A stretch of DNA of 64,000 nt from a virus, in the IMG/VR virus record IMGVR_UViG_3300043331_000919, positions 1 to 64,000 of that record; one strand, given 5' to 3'. Position 1 is the stretch's first letter. Each line of letters begins with the position of its first letter. A program made the position numbers and the translations under genes. Shown here piece by piece: positions 25,094 to 33,867 of this stretch. The notes beneath the pieces are model-generated. The model was not told the DNA's origin. It made no database searches and worked only from the letters and a program-made list of their open reading frames with translations.

Positions 25094-25914
25094 TGACCGT
25101 CGTAGCAGGTGAGACTCAGTCGATCCCCTTCGTCGTGGGCGAGGGTGATCTGGGTGTTACGCCGGCCATCTACGTCAACGTGTTGGACCCCACCATCGAG
25201 CGCGCCCCCGCGTCGCTGCGGGTCGACGTCGCTGCAGCCACTCCGCTCGGCGAGGTGATCTTCGAGGTGGATGGAGTCGAGGTGTGGCGCGCAACCGCGG
25301 ACGTTGACGGAGAGCTGCCCCGGGTGCCCGTGCCGATCAGCCGCGTTGCAGCGCCTGCGGCCGGCACGTACACGCTGACCGTCACCGACGCGACAACGGG
25401 CGTTGGGAGTGGCACCTTCGTCGCTCTCAGGGCTCCCGCCGCGCTGCCCGCGGCGTTGCCTGCGGACGTCAGTCCGATGATCGTGCCGAACTCGACGGGG
25501 CGCTGGGTGCTGCAGGATCTCGCCCCCGGCGGCCTTGGCTCCTGGGTGATGCCAGTGAATCCACAGTCGATGACCTCGCCACACTTCGAGCGGGTGGTGC
25601 AGTTCGACCACACGACCGCTGTCGACACCGGCCAGGCGCACGTCAGCGAGGGGGCGGTCGAGGCTCGCGCGTGGCGACTTGCGGGCTACTACCCGGACGA
25701 GAGCTACCACGACCAGCTCGCCGCCTATGCGGGGTTGAAGCGACGCTTCTACGTCATCGACCACCGAGGGCGAGCCTGGAAGGTCGCCGCGCGCGCCCTC
25801 AGCGCCCTCCCACGGAAGCGACAGAGGGACGAAGTCAGTCAGGACAACGACTGGGCCGGAGCCTGGCAGCTGGAGCTCGTGATCTACGACCAGATCCCGG
25901 AGGTGCCGGTGTGA
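25093..25914 (+). CDS. distal minor tail protein with N-terminal Ig-like domain
   Basis: Residues about 1-130 form a beta-sandwich resembling an Ig-like carbohydrate or adhesion module (VNVLDPTIERAPASL, GEVIFEVDGVEVWRATAD, AGTYTLTVTDATTG). Residues 140-273 (GRWVLQDLAP, MPVNPQSMTSPHFER, YHDQLAAYAGLKRRFYVIDHRG) align by eye with the whole of the next protein, so the two are paralogues, one with an extra domain. Likely part of the tail tip. An AACGGGCGTT site is at 25395-25404. Confidence 0.65.
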   Translation: MTVVAGETQSIPFVVGEGDLGVTPAIYVNVLDPTIERAPASLRVDVAAATPLGEVIFEVDGVEVWRATADVDGELPRVPVPISRVAAPAAGTYTLTVTDATTGVGSGTFVALRAPAALPAALPADVSPMIVPNSTGRWVLQDLAPGGLGSWVMPVNPQSMTSPHFERVVQFDHTTAVDTGQAHVSEGAVEARAWRLAGYYPDESYHDQLAAYAGLKRRFYVIDHRGRAWKVAARALSALPRKRQRDEVSQDNDWAGAWQLELVIYDQIPEVPV

Positions 25915-26300
25915 CCACGCAGCGATGGGTGCTTCACGACCCCGTGGCCGACGAGACCTGGACCATGCCGATCAACCCCGACAGCGTTACCGACCTCAAC
26001 CTCCTTGCGCGCTCGATGCAGTTCGCTCGGGGGGCGCGCGACCAGCGGGTCCGCACGTTCGTGGGCAAGCCCGGCGAGAAGCCGTACAACTGGGGCGGTG
26101 TCATCCGCACTCAGGCGCACTACGACCAGCTGGTCGCCTGGGCGGAGAAGACCAATCCGATCGAGGTCACTGATCACCTGAGCCGAACGATGCGGGTCTT
26201 CGTCGTCGCGTTCGAGCCTGCCGACCGGCCCCCGACCAAGCTCCTGAACTGGCGACTGCGCTACACGATGAAGACGATCCTGCTGGGAGGGCTGACATGA
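25911..26300 (+). CDS. minor tail protein, paralogue of the preceding C-terminal domain
   Basis: The 129-residue protein starts at a GTG overlapping the previous stop. RWVLHDPVADETWTMPINPDS, HYDQLVAWAEKTNPIEVTDHLSR and the following beta strand correspond segment by segment to the preceding protein's C-terminal half. Tandem duplication is the simplest explanation. It overlaps the next ATG. Confidence 0.65.
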   Translation: MTTQRWVLHDPVADETWTMPINPDSVTDLNLLARSMQFARGARDQRVRTFVGKPGEKPYNWGGVIRTQAHYDQLVAWAEKTNPIEVTDHLSRTMRVFVVAFEPADRPPTKLLNWRLRYTMKTILLGGLT

Positions 26301-28504
26301 GGGTGATCACGCCGGAGACCGACGAGGCATGGCGTAGCGAAGTCAAGGCCGGCCCGACTCGACCGGTCGTCCGGGCTACCGTGCAGAAGGCTCACATGCG
26401 GACCTATCCCTACAACACGGAGAACGCGCCGGGCGCGGACTACGACCACGAGCGGCCTCGGCGTGGGCACTTCGCAAACCTGCTGTTCGGCGGCGAGGAG
26501 GCCATCCGGGAGATCCGCGGCCTGCGTCGCTGCAGCTGGAGCCGCTCGGTGGACCAGGATGTTGCCGAGTGCACGCTGACCGTACTTAATAGCGAGCTGG
26601 TCTCGATCGGCGATCTGGACGAGTCTGACGACTTCGAGTTGCCTGGCTACTTCACCTTCTCCCGCGGCACTACGCTGCCCTCGGAGAACCGCTGGGGGTT
26701 CACCTCCGAGACCGGCTGGAATGACGTCCTCGCCCCGGATCGACTGGTCCGGACGTACGAGGGCTACGGCAGCGACATGGACGTGGCGCCGGGCGACGAC
26801 CCGAACCTCTACATCAGTGGCACCTGGCTGATCGACGAGGTGTCGTATGCCAGCAACGGCGACATCGAGATCCAGATGCGTGACCTGGGCCGACTGCTGG
26901 TGGACGCGATTGCCTTCCCTCCGATCGTGCCTCGCGACGATTATCCGATGACGTGGTCTCGGATTCGCACCGAACAGGTCGAGGGTCGAGATGCCACCGG
27001 CGGCGACTGGGGCGTGCCCAAGTCCACCGTGCAGACGTCGAACGACTACTACGTGGGTGCCGGCATTCAGGACACCCCGAAGTACGTGCAGGCGAGCGGC
27101 GTCGTCATGGGCCACAAGCCGAGGGATCCACTTCGTGATGACGAGGAGGATGAGCGCAAGTACTGGCTCAGCACCGGCCAGGAGTCCCCGGACAGCATGG
27201 TCTGGTGGCAGCAGACTTTCGACAACCCCGAGGGACTCGCGGCGATCCGGTTCCGCACCTCGGGCGGTCCGTTCAAGGTCTATGTCTCGGTACAGCGGGA
27301 CGACGGGAAGTGGTACGGCAAGAAGAAGATCCCCTACAAGGTGACCACCGAGGGCATCGACATCGAGGCCAAGATCCCCTTCGTGCAGAGCCTCACTGCC
27401 GAGCGCGGCCGACTGTTCGACCTGGTGCTGCGGCGGAAGTACGCCAACGTCAAGCGGATCCGCCTCACTTTCACGCACCTTCGTCGGATGTGGCCGGGCG
27501 GCACCTACCGGTGGCGTGCCGGGTTGCACCGCGTCCGGGTCTACACCGGCCCATTCAACGCTCTCGACTTCGCACCCGGCACCAAGCTGAAGGCGGTCGG
27601 CAACTACCGCGACTTCAGCGACATCGTGAGGTGGTGTGCCGCCTGGGCTGGCTTCTGGTGGCCCGAGTCGAACAGCATCGACTGGATGCGCTTCTCCACC
27701 GACGGACCCAAGGAGCACTACACCTACCCGATCAACGACGCGGCGTTGCCGCGGGGACGCGTGTGGGGCACCTTCCAGAACACCGGCACCGGTGGTGAGG
27801 CGGACCTTACGGCTGAACAGTTCGACAAGCAGCCGCTGCTGAGCATGATCCAGCACGTCAAGGACATCGTCGGCTTCAACTTCTGGATCGACGAGGCTGG
27901 CGGCGTTGTGTGGCGCATGCCCAACCTTTACGAGGCCGGGAACTATGTCACTCGGGACCACAAGAGTTCGCGGTTCCAGCCGCCGCGTACCACTGACTTT
28001 GTCACTATCGACGAGGAGGAGACGCTCCTCGACTACTCGACCCGAGTGTCCAGCCGCAACCTGCGCGAGCGCATCTTCGTCTCGGACGCGATGGGCAAGC
28101 ATGGCGCCGTCGTGAAGGGCTACACCCCGTACAGAACTGGCCTGCGCCGCATCGCCGGCTGGTCGGACCAGCACTTCCGCGGCAACCGGGAGTGTCGCGT
28201 GGCTGCCGACATGATCGCCGCCCGGCAGATGTTCGACTTCCGGCGCTCCCGGGTCTCCATCTGGGGGAACCCCGCGATCCAGGTTGACGACCAGATCAGG
28301 ATCTTCGAGCGCGTCACCAATGAGACGTACTTCCACTACGTGCTGGGCGTCTCCTCCGATCTCGACATGGATCAGGGCACCTGGTCGTACGCCCTGGAGA
28401 CGCATTGGCTGGGCGAGCGCCGCTCCGACGCCTGGGTGATCGACCCTGAGGTGCTCGACGGGGCCACGCAGAGCTACTTGAACCTGTTGGGGTCGGTGGA
28501 CTGA
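26297..28504 (+). CDS. large minor tail protein (tail tip / baseplate hub-like)
   Basis: The 735-residue protein starts at an ATG overlapping the previous gene. N-terminal residues (TRPVVRATVQKAHMRTYPY, SWSRSVDQDVAECTLTVLNSE) are typical of actinophage minor tail proteins related to tail-hub proteins. The middle (VRWCAAWAGFWWPESNSIDWM) and C-terminus (AADMIAARQMFDFRRSRVSI, QVDDQIRIFERVTNE) resemble the gp27/hub-like architecture. Probably the central tail-tip component. Confidence 0.7.
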   Translation: MRVITPETDEAWRSEVKAGPTRPVVRATVQKAHMRTYPYNTENAPGADYDHERPRRGHFANLLFGGEEAIREIRGLRRCSWSRSVDQDVAECTLTVLNSELVSIGDLDESDDFELPGYFTFSRGTTLPSENRWGFTSETGWNDVLAPDRLVRTYEGYGSDMDVAPGDDPNLYISGTWLIDEVSYASNGDIEIQMRDLGRLLVDAIAFPPIVPRDDYPMTWSRIRTEQVEGRDATGGDWGVPKSTVQTSNDYYVGAGIQDTPKYVQASGVVMGHKPRDPLRDDEEDERKYWLSTGQESPDSMVWWQQTFDNPEGLAAIRFRTSGGPFKVYVSVQRDDGKWYGKKKIPYKVTTEGIDIEAKIPFVQSLTAERGRLFDLVLRRKYANVKRIRLTFTHLRRMWPGGTYRWRAGLHRVRVYTGPFNALDFAPGTKLKAVGNYRDFSDIVRWCAAWAGFWWPESNSIDWMRFSTDGPKEHYTYPINDAALPRGRVWGTFQNTGTGGEADLTAEQFDKQPLLSMIQHVKDIVGFNFWIDEAGGVVWRMPNLYEAGNYVTRDHKSSRFQPPRTTDFVTIDEEETLLDYSTRVSSRNLRERIFVSDAMGKHGAVVKGYTPYRTGLRRIAGWSDQHFRGNRECRVAADMIAARQMFDFRRSRVSIWGNPAIQVDDQIRIFERVTNETYFHYVLGVSSDLDMDQGTWSYALETHWLGERRSDAWVIDPEVLDGATQSYLNLLGSVD

Positions 28505-28935
28505 TGGAGTTCAACGCGCTGCAGCGCCGCGAGGAGGAGCTCGCTCGTCACCGAGAGAACGCCGGGCGACTGGCGGTCTGCCAGAAGGAGTGGGTCACGA
28601 CCGGCCAGGGCGTCGTCGAGGTGGAAGATCGCTTCGACTTCGGCCTGATCTTCGTCGATAAGCCGTTCCCCTCCTTCGGTTGCGAGATCGACCCTGACGA
28701 TGTTCGCGATGTGCTCGCCCTGGAGCCTGACGTCACGCCGCCGGTGCTCCCGCAGGTCACGGTCTACGTCAGCGAGTGGGACCGGGACGAACGAGGTCAC
28801 TATGTCGGCTGCTGGGTCAGTATTGCCGTGCTCTACCCCGCGCCGATCCCGGTCGATGCGCAAATCGCAGTGCGACACGGCCTCCAGCTGCAGGGTCTCG
28901 CACTGAAGGAGATCCCGGTCCACGAGGACGACTGA
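28504..28935 (+). CDS. tail-associated hypothetical protein
   Basis: The 143-residue product begins MEFNALQRREEELARHREN, a short helix, then a beta domain (VEVEDRFDFGLIFVDKPF, PQVTVYVSEWDRDERGHYVGCWVSI). It overlaps the preceding stop by one base. Position suggests a minor virion protein. It is the last gene before a small intergenic promoter candidate. Confidence 0.6.
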   Translation: MEFNALQRREEELARHRENAGRLAVCQKEWVTTGQGVVEVEDRFDFGLIFVDKPFPSFGCEIDPDDVRDVLALEPDVTPPVLPQVTVYVSEWDRDERGHYVGCWVSIAVLYPAPIPVDAQIAVRHGLQLQGLALKEIPVHEDD

Positions 28936-28977
28936 GCCGAAGTACACCGGTGAGAGCCGTCGCCAGGGGAGGTGGAC
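28936..28977 (+). promoter_or_regulatory. short intergenic region with GCCGAAGT element
   Basis: GCCGAAGT (28936-28943) directly follows the stop codon and continues as ACACCGG, sharing CGAAGTACACCG with the copy before 40491. An SD (GGGGAGGTGG) lies before ATG 28978. Confidence 0.4.
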
Positions 28978-29439
28978 ATGAGACTGGATCGCACCCACGT
29001 CACTCGGGCTTCGCGAGTGATGCTGCCGACGTACGTCGTCTTCAGCATCGCCCTCGGAGAAGCGTGGATCCTGCAGGACCCCTCGCGCCACTCCTACGCC
29101 CTGCAGCAGCTCGACCAGGTGTGGCCCCTCGCGGGAACGGGCGTTCTACTCATCGCGCTGGGGTCCTGGCTGGCATGCGGCCTCCTGGTCCACTCTCGCG
29201 TCGTCGCCGCCACCGCGCTGGCGACCGGGGCCGTGGCCTACTTCCTGCTCGGCGTCATCTTCGTCTACGACGCCGGCTACCAGCCGACCGACACCTTCCC
29301 CTTCTTCCGTGCGGGCGTTCCCGAGGCGTCACTCTCCGCGCCGTTCTGGCCATGGTTCGTCATGGTCGCCCATCTCGCCAGCCTGCTCTCCCTCACTCGG
29401 GACGAGGTCGGCGACTTCCGCGAGAGGAGCCGGCGATGA
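28978..29439 (+). CDS. membrane protein, possible second holin
   Basis: The 153-residue product has about four hydrophobic segments: 14-28, 48-68 (LAGTGVLLIALGSWLACGLLV), 74-94 and 118-135. It ends in a charged tail. It heads a three-gene set of small membrane proteins before the replication genes. Lysis (holin) or superinfection exclusion are both possible. AACGGGCGTT occurs at 29136-29145. Confidence 0.55.
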   Translation: MRLDRTHVTRASRVMLPTYVVFSIALGEAWILQDPSRHSYALQQLDQVWPLAGTGVLLIALGSWLACGLLVHSRVVAATALATGAVAYFLLGVIFVYDAGYQPTDTFPFFRAGVPEASLSAPFWPWFVMVAHLASLLSLTRDEVGDFRERSRR

Positions 29440-29810
29440 TCTCGCAGGCCATCGACCTCAGCCCCCTCCAGGCCGCGATCGCAGTGATCCTCGGCCTGGC
29501 CACGCTTGCCACCATCGGGGGTGGCTTGTACGCCGTCTTCCGCTCGGCCGCGCAGGACTCCCGCATCAAGCGGCTGCAGGACGAGCGAGACGACTACCTG
29601 TCGAGGCTCAACTACGTCGAGCCTCGACTCGTCAGGGCCGAGGAGCAGAATGAGATGCTTCGCGAGCTGCACAATCCCACGCAACACCTCGTGGATCTGA
29701 AGGGGCAGGAGCAGCGCAACCACGACGAGATCGTCAAGATCCTTGACGACCAGACGCGCACGCTCCGTGACGCCATCAGCCACAGCCACCCTCCCGATAG
29801 GACGAGCTGA
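29436..29810 (+). CDS. small membrane protein with coiled coil
   Basis: The 124-residue protein has one N-terminal membrane segment (about 10-34, AAIAVILGLATLATIGGGLYAVF) followed by a long coiled coil (about 40-115). This type II topology is typical of phage holin- or spanin-associated proteins. ATG overlaps the previous TGA. Confidence 0.6.
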   Translation: MISQAIDLSPLQAAIAVILGLATLATIGGGLYAVFRSAAQDSRIKRLQDERDDYLSRLNYVEPRLVRAEEQNEMLRELHNPTQHLVDLKGQEQRNHDEIVKILDDQTRTLRDAISHSHPPDRTS

Positions 29811-30247
29811 TGATCGACTACCCCCCCAACATGGAGCGTGAGTGGAGCGAGGAGGACGAGGCGACCTACCGTCGCGCCCTCTGGCTGAAGCGTGCCGTGG
29901 TGTTCTTGTGCGGCACCGTGGCGCTACTCAGCGTCGCCGTGGCCACAATCGTGACGGTCTCCATCCGGCTCGACCAGCTGGACAACACCGCGGCCATCGA
30001 GGCGTCGACCGTAGCGGCGGAGAACGCCAGGAAGACCGTCGAGCGCATCGAGGACTGCACCACCCCGGGGCAGAAGTGCTTCGAGGACGGGCAGCGCCGC
30101 GCCGGCGTCCTGGTGCAGAACCTCAGCGACGTGATCATCCTCGCCTCGGCCTGCGCCTCGAAGCCGTACGAGCAGACGCCAGCCCAGATCGAGGTCTGCG
30201 TGCGCCAGAAGCTGGCCGCTCAGATCGCGGCCCAGAAGCAGCGCTGA
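29810..30247 (+). CDS. small single-pass membrane protein
   Basis: The 145-residue protein has an acidic N-terminus, one membrane segment at about 29-52 (AVVFLCGTVALLSVAVATIVTV) and an extracytoplasmic helical domain with four Cys in two pairs (DCTTPGQKCFE; SACAS and VCVR), which could form disulfides. It completes the membrane trio and is followed by a regulatory region. Function unknown. Confidence 0.6.
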   Translation: MIDYPPNMEREWSEEDEATYRRALWLKRAVVFLCGTVALLSVAVATIVTVSIRLDQLDNTAAIEASTVAAENARKTVERIEDCTTPGQKCFEDGQRRAGVLVQNLSDVIILASACASKPYEQTPAQIEVCVRQKLAAQIAAQKQR

Positions 30248-30423
30248 CTCACCTGGGTGGACTAGGTCACCGGGACCATCGGGACCAGTTCCGGCCTCAA
30301 CGGGCGTTCGCTCAACGACACGCCGAAAGGTCTTGAATCCGCCGGGTGACATGCGTGTAACGTCCCGTCTGCCGAACTGAGAACAGCGAATCTCAGTCAC
30401 ACCATCTCAGCAGCGGGGGATCA
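30248..30423 (+). promoter_or_regulatory. regulatory region before the replication/recombination genes
   Basis: This 176-base gap holds AACGGGCGTT (30299-30308), CCGAAAGGTCTTGA (30323-30336), TGACATGCGTGTAA (30347-30360; compare TGACACGCGTGTC at 59401-59413) and an inverted repeat CTGAGA/TCTCAG near 30376-30395. TTGAAT with TGTAAC 17 bases later is a plausible -35/-10 pair. It is the most element-rich intergenic region in the window and probably drives the 30.4-33.9 kb block. Confidence 0.5.
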
Positions 30424-30624
30424 GTGAAGTATCTCGGGGACCGGACCGGGCATTACGACCACGGCCGGGGCACCGGCCTTGTGGGCAAGGTCGTCGGGCC
30501 GAACGTCAACGGCCAGTGGTTCGTCGTTGTCGGCGCCTCCTACGACGATGAGACCGACACGACGCACGTCGAGGTGGAGCCGATCCTCGACCCCGCCACC
30601 ATGCTCGACAGGAAGGCCCAGTGA
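30424..30624 (+). CDS. small hypothetical protein (66 aa)
   Basis: GTG start, preceded by a G-rich SD (GCGGGGGA). The sequence (GRGTGLVGKVVGPNVNGQWFVVVGASYDD) is compatible with a small SH3-like barrel. Its stop overlaps the next GTG. No known function. Confidence 0.5.
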   Translation: MKYLGDRTGHYDHGRGTGLVGKVVGPNVNGQWFVVVGASYDDETDTTHVEVEPILDPATMLDRKAQ

Positions 30625-31631
30625 CCTTGCAGCAGCTCGACGTCGACCTCGACTACGCCGAGGGGAACTACCTGAAGCCCAACGGGCTCGGTGGCTACAT
30701 CATCAGCGTCTCGGCCCTCCAGTCCTGGTCCCGCTGCCAGCTGCAGCGCTTCTACGAGCTCCGGGCCCGCCACGACCCCGAGGCGCCACAGGGGGACGTC
30801 CTGTCCGCCAGCGCCTACGGCAACGTCGTGCACTACGCCCTGCAGGCCATGGAGCTCGCCATGCACGAGGGCCGCGAGGACGCGCTGGAGGTCGGCCTGC
30901 GGACCTTCGAGCACTACTGGCACCCCGACAACATCACCGCGGTCACCCCGCGGATCACCGAGTGGCTCCCGCGGCAGACCTACGGCGGTCTCCGCGAGCG
31001 GGGCCGGCTCACCATCCGCGACCACCACTCGATGCTCCAGAGCGACAAGTCCTACGTGCTCGGCCTGGAGTACCCGTTCGCGGTCCCGATCGAGATCCGC
31101 GGCCGGGTGCACACCCTCCACGGCTTCGTCGACCGGCTCGCGATCCGGCAGCACTACCGCAAGCCCTACGTCAGCCTCGACGACAACAAGACCGGCAAGC
31201 AGCCGACCTTCCTGCGCTACCACATGCAGGGCACCGTCTACGGCTACGCCAGCACGCTCCCGGAGTTCTGGTGCGGCTGGCCCGAGTCCGGGCTCGGGGA
31301 GATGGAGCACTTCGACGAGGCCGAGGTCGAGCGGCTGGAGAAGCTGTTCGCCAGCTGGGACTTCCGACTCCACCGCGGCCTCCCCGGCGACGAGCCGCTC
31401 GCCTCGCGACGGTTCCGCTGGATCAACCTGCAGGAGATCAAGTTCGCCGACGGCGGCTGGCGCACCGAGCAGGACTACGCCCGCATGTTCCTCGGCGTCG
31501 ACGCCTACGTCCGGTCCAGCGAGGCCGGCATCTACTCCGTGAACACCACCGGCGAGGTCTGCCGCTACTGCTCGTTCCGCAAGGACTGTGGCGGCGTCGG
31601 CCTCCCCCACGAGACGGCGGGAGCCCCCTGA
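30621..31631 (+). CDS. Cas4/RecB-like PD-(D/E)xK exonuclease
   Basis: The 336-residue protein has the motif order of the PDDEXK_1/Cas4 family: an early Cys (C39), GNVVHYALQAME with H71, GFVDRLAI with D171, SLDDNKTGK with the D-x-K at about 188-190, and a C-terminal CRYCSFRKDC. Together with C39 these would make a four-Cys iron-sulfur site. Such nucleases process DNA ends in phage recombination, and the nearby Sak4-like ATPase supports that. Starts at GTG with a GTGA overlap. Confidence 0.8.
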   Translation: MTLQQLDVDLDYAEGNYLKPNGLGGYIISVSALQSWSRCQLQRFYELRARHDPEAPQGDVLSASAYGNVVHYALQAMELAMHEGREDALEVGLRTFEHYWHPDNITAVTPRITEWLPRQTYGGLRERGRLTIRDHHSMLQSDKSYVLGLEYPFAVPIEIRGRVHTLHGFVDRLAIRQHYRKPYVSLDDNKTGKQPTFLRYHMQGTVYGYASTLPEFWCGWPESGLGEMEHFDEAEVERLEKLFASWDFRLHRGLPGDEPLASRRFRWINLQEIKFADGGWRTEQDYARMFLGVDAYVRSSEAGIYSVNTTGEVCRYCSFRKDCGGVGLPHETAGAP

Positions 31632-31634
31632 GCC

Positions 31635-31955
31635 ATGTACCACGGACAGCAGCCTGAGCACGTCGACGTCGACGTCTACCTCCTCGTCGAGCCCCGCTGG
31701 GCCGACACCCGCTACTCCCGGGGCAGCGACGCCCAGGGGCGGCCAGTCCTCGAAGGGGGCAAGGTCGTCAAGGCCACACAGAGTCGCCCCACCGTAGGGA
31801 AGGCCGGTGGGGTGATCGCCAAGGTCACCATGCGCATCGACGCCGGATGCTTCCTCCCGCTGCAGCCGGAGGCCGTCATCCACATCCACCCGGGCAACGC
31901 CGAGACCATCGAGGTCGAGGCCATCGACCCCCGCATCGACGAGCCGGAGGTGTAG
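31635..31955 (+). CDS. hypothetical protein (106 aa)
   Basis: The product is beta-rich and ends in an acidic segment (AETIEVEAIDPRIDEPEV). It has VDVDVYLLVEPRWADTRYS, GKAGGVIAKVTMRID and VIHIHPGN. It lies between the Cas4-like nuclease and the PP-loop pair. No family recognised. Confidence 0.5.
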   Translation: MYHGQQPEHVDVDVYLLVEPRWADTRYSRGSDAQGRPVLEGGKVVKATQSRPTVGKAGGVIAKVTMRIDAGCFLPLQPEAVIHIHPGNAETIEVEAIDPRIDEPEV

Positions 31956-31960
31956 GCGGC

Positions 31961-33004
31961 GTGGATCTCTCCTCTCGGGACGTGGCTGAGTCATGGCTCG
32001 ACGCTCCCGTCGCAACGGGCGTTGTCGACCTGCAGTCGACCGGTCTCGTCGCCACCGATCAGGACGTCGCGAGGCTCTCGCGGCCCCAGCGCGAGGACCG
32101 CGTCACGCGCCTGCTGGAGGTCAGCCACCAGCTGGTCGACTACGCGATCCGGGAGCACATCACCGACGCCGGCAAGACCCACGTCGGCACCGCGGTGCTC
32201 TACTCCGGCGGCAACGACTCCACGACCCTCGCCCACATTTTCCGGCAGCGCGCCACCCACGCGATCCACGCCAACACCGGCATCGGCGTCGAGGCCACCC
32301 GCGAGTTCGTCCGCGAGACCTGCGACCTGTGGGGTCTGCCGCTGATCGAGAAGCACCCGCCGACGTCGTTCCGCGACCTCGTGCTCGACCAGGGCTTCCC
32401 CGGTCCGGCGCACCACTACAAGATGTACCAGCGCCTGAAGGAGCGGTGCCTCCGTCAGGCCCGCCGCGACCTGGTTGCGAACGGTCGGAAGCAGCGGGTC
32501 GTGTTCCTCGCTGGCCGCCGACGGGAGGAGTCCGCCCGGCGCGCCAGCGTCCCCGAGATGGAGCGCGACGGCGCTGTCGTCTGGGTCTCGCCGCTGGTGC
32601 TGTGGACCAAGCTCGACCTGAACACCTACCGCCTGATGATGCAGGCCGTCGGTGACGACGTGCCGCGCAACAAGGTCTCCGACCTGATCCACATGAGCGG
32701 CGAGTGCCTGTGCGGCTCGTTCGCTCACGCCGGAGAGCTGGAGGAGATCGGTGAGTGGTTCCCGGAGGTTCGCGCGGAGATCGAGGCGCTGGAGGCCGAG
32801 GTGCTCGCCACCGGCAAGCATCCGGAGTGGCGCTGTCGCTGGGGCTGGGGCGCCGACAAGGACGTCATCCAGAAGCTGCGCAAGCAGGGCATGCCGGACG
32901 CCGAGATCGCGGCGCTGTTCGAGCGCTCCACGTCGGGCCCGCTCTGCTCGTCCTGCGACTCCCGGGCGGACGGCGGCACGGTGATCTCGGGAGGGGGCTC
33001 CTGA
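31961..33004 (+). CDS. PP-loop ATPase, PAPS reductase/DndC-like (first of a pair)
   Basis: The 347-residue protein has an intact PP-loop, YSGGNDSTT (residues 81-89), characteristic of the PAPS reductase/ATP sulfurylase superfamily, which adenylates substrates with ATP. Cys groups follow at GECLCGS (about residue 248) and CSSC (about residue 333), suggesting a metal or cluster. Residues 2-14 read DLSSRDVAESWLD, an N-terminal copy of the WLD peptide. Homologues occur in DNA phosphorothioation (DndC), tRNA thiolation and many phages, so DNA or tRNA modification is plausible but unproven. AACGGGCGTT is at 32014-32023. Confidence 0.75.
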   Translation: MDLSSRDVAESWLDAPVATGVVDLQSTGLVATDQDVARLSRPQREDRVTRLLEVSHQLVDYAIREHITDAGKTHVGTAVLYSGGNDSTTLAHIFRQRATHAIHANTGIGVEATREFVRETCDLWGLPLIEKHPPTSFRDLVLDQGFPGPAHHYKMYQRLKERCLRQARRDLVANGRKQRVVFLAGRRREESARRASVPEMERDGAVVWVSPLVLWTKLDLNTYRLMMQAVGDDVPRNKVSDLIHMSGECLCGSFAHAGELEEIGEWFPEVRAEIEALEAEVLATGKHPEWRCRWGWGADKDVIQKLRKQGMPDAEIAALFERSTSGPLCSSCDSRADGGTVISGGGS

Positions 33005-33867
33005 TGGTGGACCTGACCTCTCGGGCCGCGGTCGAGTCATGGCTCGATCACCCCTCGCCAACGGTCGTTGTCATGTACTCGGGCGGCAAGGGCTCCTGGG
33101 CCGCTGCTCGCCACGTCCGCGACATCTGGGGCATCCCGGCCGACCAGATGAAGCTGCTGTTCACCGACACCAACGGCGAGGACCCCGACCTCTACCGGTT
33201 CCTGCAGGAGTCCGCTGACGACATCGGTGCCGAGCTGATCGTGCTCGACAACGACGGGCGGACGATCTGGGACGTCTTCCGCAAGCAGCGCATGATCGGC
33301 AACACCCGGCTCAGCGTCTGCTCGCGGGTGCTGAAGCAGGAGCCGGCCCGGCGGTGGCTCGAAGCCAACACCGACCCGGACCGCACCGGCGTGATCGTGG
33401 GCATCGACTGGACCGAGACGCACCGACTGCCGGCGATCGAGCGGAACTACCTGCCGTGGACCGCGCTCGCGCCGCTCTGCGAGCCCGGAGCGTGGTCGAA
33501 GGACCGGATCTCCAAGGAACTCGCTGCCGTCGGCATCGCGGAGCCGCGGCTGTACGCCATGGGCTTCCCGCACAACAACTGCGCCGGCGCCTGCGTTCGC
33601 GGCGGGCAGGGCCAGTGGGCGCTGCTGCTCCAGCACAACCCCGAGCGGTACGCCCAGGAGGAGGCGGAGGAGAACCGGTTCCGCGAGGAGACCGGCAAGG
33701 ACGTCGCGATCCTGCGAGATCGCCGCGGGGGCACCACCAAGCCCCTCACCCTCACTGCGCTGCGTAAGCGCATCGAGGGTGAGGGCGAGGTCGACATGGA
33801 TGACCTCGGTGGTTGCGGGTGCATGACCGACCTCACGAGTGAGGAGCAGGCACGAGCCCCCGGATGA
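33004..33867 (+). CDS. PP-loop ATPase, PAPS reductase family (second of a pair)
   Basis: The 287-residue protein has MYSGGKGSWAAA (residues 24-35), in which the usual SGGxDS Asp is Gly, as in a phage subgroup I recall. CSRVLK and a Cys motif NNCAGACVRGGQGQW (about residue 195) plus CGCM near the C-terminus complete the family features. Residues 3-15 (DLTSRAAVESWLD) again carry the WLD peptide, with strong DNA similarity to the preceding gene's N-terminus. The pair probably act together. AACGGTCGTT lies at 33060-33069. ATG overlaps the preceding TGA. Confidence 0.72.
   Translation: MVDLTSRAAVESWLDHPSPTVVVMYSGGKGSWAAARHVRDIWGIPADQMKLLFTDTNGEDPDLYRFLQESADDIGAELIVLDNDGRTIWDVFRKQRMIGNTRLSVCSRVLKQEPARRWLEANTDPDRTGVIVGIDWTETHRLPAIERNYLPWTALAPLCEPGAWSKDRISKELAAVGIAEPRLYAMGFPHNNCAGACVRGGQGQWALLLQHNPERYAQEEAEENRFREETGKDVAILRDRRGGTTKPLTLTALRKRIEGEGEVDMDDLGGCGCMTDLTSEEQARAPG

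Noticed and set aside
26261-28405. Leftward open frame of about 714 aa opposite the large minor tail gene
   Set aside because: Same shadow pattern (repetitive Val/Ala/Asp/Arg), no operon context on that strand.
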